A DNA stretch of 25,000 nt from Symbiodinium natans (lineage: Eukaryota > Sar > Dinophyceae > Suessiales > Symbiodiniaceae). The notes under the pieces were generated by a model. That model had not been told where the DNA came from. It worked only from the letters and a program-made list of their open reading frames with translations, and did no database searches. Positions 17,775 through 25,000 of the stretch are shown piece after piece; within the stretch, counting starts at the first letter, position 1; each line of letters starts with the position of its first letter. Position numbers and translations under genes: made by a program. The stretch covers positions 1 to 25,000 of the forward strand of contig CAJNDS010002586.1 of assembly GCA_905221605.1 (NCBI GenBank), written 5' to 3'.

Positions 17775-19090
17775 GGCATCAGCTCAAACGCATTTGCCAC
17801 GGTCGCGACAGATCCCGACAAATTGTTTTCTACCACGAGGAACGCCGCTAGCTTTAACTGTAATGTCTCTTAATGTCTCCTTTCTTAAAGAAACGAGCCG
17901 GCAGCACGTTGAGCCGACTTCGGTTCGAAATGCCCATGTTCCGACCTGGGAACACAGGCCGAGTGCACAAATACATAGGTTGTTTACACGTTTGCATTGA
18001 GTCTGAGCTTCGGCACCTGCAGCCCCTCGAACCCATTGTTTGCCCGGTCCACTACTAAGCCTGACCGATGGCAAACGTGCATTGGCGCATCCGGAACATG
18101 ATGATGACATGACACGAACTCGCGGACTTACGTTGATCATCTGCAACTCGTGTCTCTGATTCCGATCTGGTGCGGTATCGAAAAACGATGCATGTGCCTG
18201 CTGGGAGTTGAATGCTGTACCTGGGCTGCACTGGGCTGCATCACATTGCGAATCGTACATCTGCCCAAATTGCAAGATGGGAGTTGTGATCAGTTGTGCA
18301 AGTGGGAGATGAAGGCAGGTCTGGCTTTCGGCATTGGCTTATTGAGACCTGTCCATGGCACGAAATTCAAGGGCCATGTGACACGAGCGAGCATTTTCAA
18401 GTTCGCTAAAGTATTGGCTTCTGGCAAAAAATGTGGTGGCCCTGTCCGACACTTGCTGCGTTAAGCGTGCCATGCGCTGCAATCTTGGCATCCCAAACAT
18501 CTTCCGACTGCGCTGTGGCCGACCATCCGGCATGGATGCCCATAGCCGGCTCAGACACGGGGCGGCGAGCAGGTTTAAAATGAACATATCGTCACCTGAA
18601 CAAAAGCAACAGAGACGTGGTTGGTGCCATGGTGGGAGACAGCAGAGAAGCAAAACAACCTGATACACCAGAGGCTGGGAAACGCGTGGCGCGCAAGAAC
18701 AGAGACATGGTTGGTGACACGGCAGGGTTCGTGGCGTGGGCTGGCCATTTGCCCGCCTGCCCCAGCGCTAACCTGCAGCGCGCGCAACGCGTTAAAAACT
18801 GCATGGACATGCATCCACACCCGAAATGCCGAGCAGCACAGCATCATGCTCCAGGCTCACGCCATTCAAGGAGATCTTGATGGTTTCCTTGTGTCATTCA
18901 GCAACCCAGATGCCCTGATGTCATCAACTGGGAAACAGGGTTGGATTGGTGAATGCTCAAGCGAATATTCGCAGGACAGGGTGTTGGGTAGGTTGCGGTG
19001 CCGACCTGAGGAGGCTCAGGGAGCCTGAGGACTACGGCCAAAGAAGACATTACGATATCCAATAACATACACTAAGATACACACACGAAC
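17775..19090. other. Low-copy sequence with short duplications, no supported gene
   Basis: CTGGGCTGCA is duplicated at 18224-18243. A 25-base segment containing CAGAGACGTGGTTGGTG (18605-18629) recurs with few changes at 18695-18719. Overlapping open frames occur on both strands (for example + 18150-18464, + 18621-19028, - 17784-18275), all unrecognised. Confidence 0.4.
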
Positions 19091-19247
19091 AAGCTCTCTC
19101 TCTCTTCTTCTTCTTCTTCTTCTTCTTCTTCTTCTTCTTCTTCTTCTTCTTCTTCTTCGTCTCAACGAAGAGCCCCCAGAAGGAAGGACCCCGTGCACTC
19201 TCTCTCTCTCTCTCTCTCCTTTCCTTCTTCTTCTTCTTCTTCTTCTA
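19091..19247. repeat. (CT)n and (CTT)n microsatellites
   Basis: (CT)n at about 19093-19104, (TTC)n at about 19103-19159, (CT)n at about 19198-19218 and (TTC)n at about 19224-19246. The minus-strand frame across them is a poly-arginine artefact. Confidence 0.95.
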
Positions 19248-19283
19248 CCGGGCATGGAGGACAGGGCAGAAGTCCCTGAACCT

Positions 19284-19311
19284 GGGCGCGCTGGGCGCGC
19301 CCTTGACGTCA
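19284..19311. promoter_or_regulatory. GC-rich hairpin next to a CRE-like palindrome
   Basis: GGGCGCG (19284-19290) pairs with CGCGCCC (19296-19302), followed two bases later by TGACGTCA (19304-19311), the classic bZIP/ATF palindrome. It lies between pyrimidine microsatellites. No transcription unit is identified beside it, so a promoter role is only a possibility. Confidence 0.15.
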
Positions 19312-19650
19312 CAGTCTGGTCGGCGTGAGACGAAGAGGAGTTGGAGTCTGCACGCGTTCCAAACAACAGTTGCTTGCTCACGGAGGGTGTTCCCCCCACT
19401 TGACAGCATGCCACTACCACCCAGCCTCTTATGACACATGCGCCTCCACGCTGCGATATTTTGATCGAAAACGCGGAGAGCGAGCGATCCACACCAAACA
19501 ACCAACCAACCCAATAACCACAGCAGACTTCCCCGCCCGCCCCCCTCTGTCATCGGGAAAAAACGTGCACTGATACAAGATGGGGTCGTGTTGAGGTTTC
19601 CCCGCCCTCTAATTAGAATCCCGATGAGCTGATTTACAGCGAAGGCCTTC
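19312..19650. other. No gene seen
   Basis: Mixed composition. Short overlapping frames on both strands are unrecognised. No repeats seen. Confidence 0.4.
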
Positions 19651-19735
19651 CCACTCTCTCTCTCTCAGTCTCTCTCTCTCTCTCTATCTCTCTGTCTCTC
19701 TCTGTCGCTCTCTTTCTCTCTCTTTCTCTCTCTCA
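19651..19735. repeat. (CT)n-rich imperfect microsatellite
   Basis: CTCTCT runs interrupted by AGT, AT, GT, GTCG and TTT. Confidence 0.95.
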
Positions 19736-21587
19736 GAGGATCCGACAATCACATCGGCGGTTTCCGTGATGGAGACCGGCCTTTGGAGTGGAGAGCGGCA
19801 CGAAAAAATGATTTCTGCTTGAACTTAGCACGCATGGCATTTGCGAGCTGCACGATAAGTCACTATCTTTATCAAAACATTGCTCCGGGCTACACGGTCG
19901 GTGTGACATTATGCCGATCGTCCAGAATTCGCCTCGGCTTCCTGAAACCCCCCTGACACCCCCCCCCCTGCCCTTGAGACTTGACTTTGCCAGAAACCCT
20001 CTTTCCTTTCCTGTCCTGGGCCGACCCGGCTGCCGAGGCGGCGCGCGCAAGCGTTTACAATTACCTGAAGCCTGACACATGCTAAGGGCCCGTTCCCGCT
20101 CTCCCACGGAAGAAGCGCAACTGAAGCGTGCAACCAACAATTCCGAGACACACGTTTTCCAAGCTTTCCAAGGCTCCGGCAACTTCCTCACCTGGCAGGT
20201 GGCGAAAAGTGGTGAGCACCTAGATGCACTAATTTTGGTGCCTCACGCATGTCCCCATTGTCCCCAAAGTGAGTGGCACTTCGTCCAGACCACAAATGAC
20301 AGTTAGTACGGAAAAACCTGGCCAGTCGGACCTGCAGACGTTACAGACCGGCAGAATTTGCAGTCCAAGACAATCATCATTGGAGCAGAGTCCACCTCAT
20401 TGTAGCGTTGTGGCCCACTGGGGTCGAGTTGGTGGAGCGTGGCCTGCGCAGAGGGGCTGTCATCAGTAATGAGTAAGCACTGGATTTCGCAGCCTGGTAA
20501 GCAACATGGAGCATTCGGAAAGGCCTAGTTCGTTTCACCTTTTGTTTCTTTTCTCTTCGTGGTCTTGGTCAATTGTCGTTTTTCTTTTGCCGGCCGGCAT
20601 TTAATCGGAAGACCTCTAGTTTGTCTTGTTTACTTTTTCGTAGGGAACCTTGCTATCCTCTGTATTGCATAGACAGCACGAGTTTCTCTGCATCCTGTCC
20701 TGTCCATTTTGCAGACAGCATGATGCAGGCATCAAAACAGCAGCGCCTCCACCCCAACACATTGCAAAACAGAAGGATCCGATCCGAGGATGAATAGGCC
20801 CACATCGCCTTTGCGTTTCGCGTTTGAGGTTGCAGCCCCAGCCAATTGCAAATGACAGCATGATGCAGGTCTGTACAATGAGTTAATAAGCAAAGAACAG
20901 GATGAAGCAGGTATGTACTAGTATGTACAAGTAGTTCTTGAAGAGGAGGGAGCTTAAGAACAACAAGGGGGGTCAGCCATTCACGAACCTGATGCAGACA
21001 TGTACAGCTTTACAAACCATGAGCAGGGCACGGAGACCAATTGACTGGCTGAACCGTCATATGGCTGCAACTCTAGGTCTGGATATGAGATACAGCAGCT
21101 GCGGGTTACAATGCAGATTAAAGCATTGTGGCTTCTGAACTGCCGCAAATGCCACATTTGCAGCCTGCGACGATCAGAAACCAACCGGAAAACAAAAAAC
21201 ACAAACGACTAAAATGACCTCCGGCCATTCGGAAGCCAGTCTCGTGTTTCTTCGACTGGTCGAGGTCTGTTTGGCCCTGAATCCCAAAATCCGGCAACCG
21301 CCGCAAGTCGATCCATAAATCTCAGCACACCATACCAAAGGCCTCCAATATCATGAGGAAAACAGGCTCGTTGAAGTGAATTGTGGCTTCCTGAGCACAC
21401 TTTGTCATGGAGTGGCGGAGCTCAGACCAAGAGAGGATGTGCGAGAGCCAACGCTGAGAGAGCGAGAGACAATCTAGCACCAGCTAGTCAAGGCGCTACT
21501 CGCTGAGGAAGAGCTATGGAGAGCTGAGAGCTTGCTCTACTGCATTGTGGCTATGTCGAGACCGAGCCGTTGGGGAAGGGGGTGCGC
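19736..21587. other. Low-copy sequence, no supported gene
   Basis: A short C run lies near 19958-19967. The minus frame at 19733-20191 (152 codons) runs into the CT tract and is unrecognised. Other frames are under 90 codons. No RNA gene signature found. Confidence 0.35.
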
Positions 21588-21612
21588 GGGGGGGGGGGGG
21601 GGGGGGGGGGGG
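21588..21612. repeat. G25 homopolymer
   Basis: Twenty-five consecutive G residues, preceded by GGGGAAGGGGGTGCGC. The length is likely uncertain because such runs are error-prone in sequencing. Confidence 0.95.
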
Positions 21613-23347
21613 ACTCGTCTGGCTCAGGCAAGGTGGGCTGGTGTAAGATATTGAGGGTGTGGGAGGACTAGGAGAACTCCCCAACCCTGACTTCAATGCC
21701 GAGTGTCCTGGGTGTCAATGGGAAGGTCTTGCAGACCACTCTGCGGGGTGATTGTCATGGCAAGCGGAGCAACGTTGTCGCCTGTCACTGCTGATCGGGG
21801 GAAAAGATGGGGCCCGCATGCCGGCATCTTTCTAACTCTGCCATCATGTGAGATTGTCAGAGAAGCCAAGCTGTAAACCTCTCCTCCCCCCACCCCCAAC
21901 CCCGGAGAGACACACAACCAAGCGTGGTTCTGGCTCTCTCCATGCTCTGAGATTTGGGCTCATTGCGGCCTCGCAAGAACGCTGTAGGCTGACGGGAGCC
22001 TACTGAGACTCACTGTGTCAGGTACTGAATGAGACTGAAGTCTGAAGCCTGTCCAAGTTAGAATCTTATACTTATACAGATGCGCTGGACAGAGCTGGAC
22101 AAACCTTGGAGAAAATATGCGCACAGAAGCTGGAGATCATTGAAAACTAGCATGGCAGGTACAAATAGGTTTGTTTGTCTAGGAATTCAAGATGTGCCTG
22201 ATATCTTGGACATTTAAGTGCACCTGCCTAAATCTGACATTGCCCTTAGCAATAGAAGCCCTGTTCTCAACAAGAGCAGCCCATCGCAATCTGGCGCAAG
22301 TGACTAAGTTGCGCATGATTTCAAGGTCCCGCGCGCGATGCCAGCTGGAGGCAACGCATGGCACGTCCTCTGCCGTGTCTACCTGGGAGTGTCACGGTGT
22401 GTTTTACAGGCAGATCATCCTGCAGCTCCATGTGCGCAGCTCCATGTGCGCAGCTCCAGTTCGCAGTTGCATCAGTAACTTAATTTCGAACCAAAACGCA
22501 CAGAAACTCCAAGCAGCCGACAGGTGCTCAAGATTGCTCAAGACAAGTGCTAGCATACACTAGCTGCCGCCAGCCCTTACAATCCGGGCCGACTGAATTG
22601 TGCCAGATCGCACCCCAGAATCATTTCGATCTCGAAACCAAGGGTCTTTCTGCATGTTGCAAATTCCCCCTCTGTACCCGTCTTGGGTAGGCCAATCGAC
22701 CCCCTGTTTTATGAGCGTTCCGATCATCTCTCCTCCGGTCTTTGGTCCCCCTTGCCGCCGTGCAACTGAATTTTTTATTTCACAGAAGTTTCACGTCAAG
22801 AAAAGAATAGAAGGCTGCAACTACAATCCTTTCCTTGTTGTAGTTTTATGAAGGCTTTTGTTCACTCATTTGCTCCATACATTCGTGCGTTTCAGGGTCT
22901 TTGCATCTGTATGGGTGGGAAAGACCCTAATTAGAATTTGGATGAAAAGCTCGACCCTCCCGTTATGTCGGGTAATTGTACGTAACTGTGCGTAACTTGC
23001 GCTGCTGGTATCTGCTGGTCGCCCCCTTTGCTCTTGTTGCCGGGGTGACTCTTGCAGCCTCTCGAAAAAGGTGGAGTTTTGCAGCTTTATTTAGGCCGAA
23101 CACCTGTTTAATTAATACCTCCACATTAAAAGAAATTGTTTTCGTCGAGAAGCCCGCCGGAAGACTACTTTCCATTAAGGGGATTTTCGTATGGGCCAAT
23201 ACCACCACACTTAGAGAAAACATCCGGGGGTGGGTTCAAAAATCTGTCTGCAGGCTTCTTCTTTTGCTTGCTGTTTGGATCGGTGAAACAAATGCATTCT
23301 AAAAGAGAATGAATACATTGCCATGGTCTTGCCTTTCTTACTGCAGT
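21613..23347. other. Low-copy sequence, no supported gene
   Basis: GCAGCTCCATGTGC is tandemly repeated at 22422-22435 and 22436-22449, with a partial third copy. Forward frames 22192-22563 (123 codons), 22600-22851 and 22976-23302 (108 codons) are unrecognised. The last overlaps a minus frame at 22963-23223, so neither can be preferred. Confidence 0.35.
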
Positions 23348-23519
23348 TGGGGGGGGGAAGGGGGGGAAGGGTGGGGGAAGGGCGGGGGGGAAGGGGCGGC
23401 GGGGGGGAAGGGGGGGCGGGGGGGAAGGGGGGCGGGGGAAGGGGGAAGGGGGAAGGGGGAAGGGGGAAGGGGAAGGGGGAAGGGGGAAGGGGGAAGGGGG
23501 AAGGGGGAAGGGTCAGGGG
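23348..23519. repeat. (GGGGGAA)n polypurine array
   Basis: About 170 bases of GGGGGAA units, irregular at the left (GGCGGGGGG, GGGTGGGGG) and regular at the right. It is nearly mirror-symmetric polypurine, so both G-quadruplex and intramolecular triplex structures are possible. Glycine-rich frames through it are artefacts. Confidence 0.95.
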
Positions 23520-25000
23520 CTCGGATTACCTGTCACAGGAAGGCTGTCATTAGTTTCCGATCCGAGATTAGAAATATTAGAATTCGAGCCTACAGCGACG
23601 AAACTTCACTTTGATTTTGACGCGGCATTCCATGCAATTCCGCCGCGGCGTGCAGTCAATGTCTTGGATGCCCCGCAGCAAAGTGCCGCAGAAAATATTT
23701 CGAAACACAGAGAAACACAGAGGATCAAGTTGTGGAACTGTCAGTTGTTGAGGCAACGGGCATGGTTCGCAGCAATGCACGTGGGATTCACAGAAGTTGT
23801 TGCTTCCGGTGCTGTCACACTGCCATCTGCCCCACTGAATGCGCAGTACACTTATTCCAAACGTTAATAAAATCAAAATCATTTCGTTAAGTGATGTCAT
23901 TTCCAAAGCAACGATTGCATTGACCAATATCTCTTGCGATATCTTGCGACCCATAAGCCAATCAACGGCCAATCCTGTACAACTCCGCAGATTCTGCGTT
24001 GCGACGAACTGTTGCTACGCAACGCAGCTTCAGCTACGTTGGGCCGAAGGCGGCTTGGCCGATAAATGCAAGATCGCATGAAGCGAACACAAGCCAATGG
24101 GGACCGGAATGGGGCACTTCTGACAACACAACTTCATGTTTTCATGAGAATCCTTCGATGAATCCGAGATCGAAGCACACAGCATGCAACCCCGACCGCG
24201 AGTCGGAAAGAGCAGTCGAAGATGCTCTGCTGCAACTGGAAATTGGCGATGCCCGAAGAAAGGGGTACAGGTTGGAGTCTTAAAGTCCCATCAAGCTGGA
24301 CTCACTCCTGGAGATCCGCAAGCAGACTAGCACTAGCAACAAACAAGCCGCAAAAGTCAGATCGCTTGCGTGGCTGGAAATGGCTTGAGGCGAAACTTCA
24401 TATTGAGTTCCGACATGGGAAGACGGTAGGAAAAAATCGACTAAAATCGAAGTTGAGAAGCCACATCTAAATGAATACATCGGCACCAGCTGTACTGAAT
24501 GTGCTTCCCCGGTCCTCAGGTCCCTGCCATAGCTCCATCTTGAATGTTCAGCTTGCAAAGGTAGCCTGAGCTAACAGCGGTGTGTCTGGCACGTTCCACA
24601 AACTGCTCGACCTGGGTAGGAGCACACACGCGCCGACAAAGGCCTTGCCGCCACAAACAGCTTCGCAGCGGGCTCTCGGGCCCACGCGGGACCAAAAAGA
24701 TTGGTCGCCTTGGCATGTCGCGCAGGGCAAACGATGACTGTGAACTTGCACATCGTTAGCGATCAATGATGGTTATAGCGAAACTAGCGAGTTTGCTTCG
24801 TCGTACTGTCGGCAGGTATACGCCGCGGCCTTGGGCCGTGGGTGTCTGGGTAGCACAAAGCAGGCACCCCACCTCTAATCCCCTCCCCAGAGTCCAGGGA
24901 CCCGGTTTGCACCCCTCTATTTTGCACTTTTGGGCCTGAAATGGTTACCCCCCGTAGCCGACAAGTGTTCAGGACCAGGGGGCACCTCAGCCTGCCATAG
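23520..25000. other. Low-copy sequence, no supported gene
   Basis: The minus frame 23577-23972 (131 codons, cysteine-rich in the middle) and forward frames 23999-24283 and 24222-24470 are unrecognised, and several overlap. No repeats or RNA genes seen. CCGTAGCC occurs at 24953-24960 without the rest of the composite-unit end motif. Confidence 0.35.

Noticed and set aside
19016-19501. Arginine-rich minus-strand frame
   Set aside because: The poly-Arg stretch is the CTT microsatellite read in reverse.
23309-23614. Glycine-rich forward frames
   Set aside because: They are translations of the GGGGGAA array.

Overview
This window reads as nuclear DNA of a eukaryote, probably an alga or other protist with a large, repeat-rich genome. 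The evidence is short degenerate runs of (C)CCTAAA, the TTTAGGG telomere type found in plants, many algae, dinoflagellates and apicomplexan relatives; abundant CA, CT, CTT and GGGGGAA microsatellites; tandem satellites; and no dense set of long prokaryote-like genes. I could not place it more narrowly. No protein-coding gene, tRNA, rRNA or spliceosomal RNA can be supported from the sequence. The open frames are short, overlap on both strands, or translate simple repeats.

Layout. Positions 1-3580 look subtelomeric. The + strand is G-poor and A/C-rich to about 2.6 kb. A 14-bp GGT/CCA minisatellite (463-957) sits among copies of a composite unit: a C-rich module, degenerate telomeric motifs, AAAATTCCCGGAATTTT-type palindromes, and a CCGTAGCCTTTTATAGGGATA-like end block. 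The unit is clearest on the left and decays rightward. The telomere motif runs in the orientation expected for a left chromosome end. Positions 4615-5110 are an AT-rich island with three spaced hairpins built on ACGGGCC/GGCCCGT. Positions 7316-9600 hold 19 copies of a G/C-run satellite, about 115 bp per unit. Its two outermost units are longer and fold back on themselves like a miniature inverted-repeat element. Positions 11675-12240 carry four diverged copies of a second satellite of about 155 bp, followed by a CATA microsatellite, an 80-bp tandem duplication and a long CA array. The rest (about 13.4-25 kb) is low-copy sequence of mixed composition, broken by GT, polypurine, CTT, CT, poly-G and GGGGGAA tracts.

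No set of genes working together can be described. The most informative content is repeat biology: a subtelomeric unit that embeds telomere motifs, and a satellite that appears to derive from a foldback element. Any genes would have to be intron-split, and finding them would need transcripts or homology searches.
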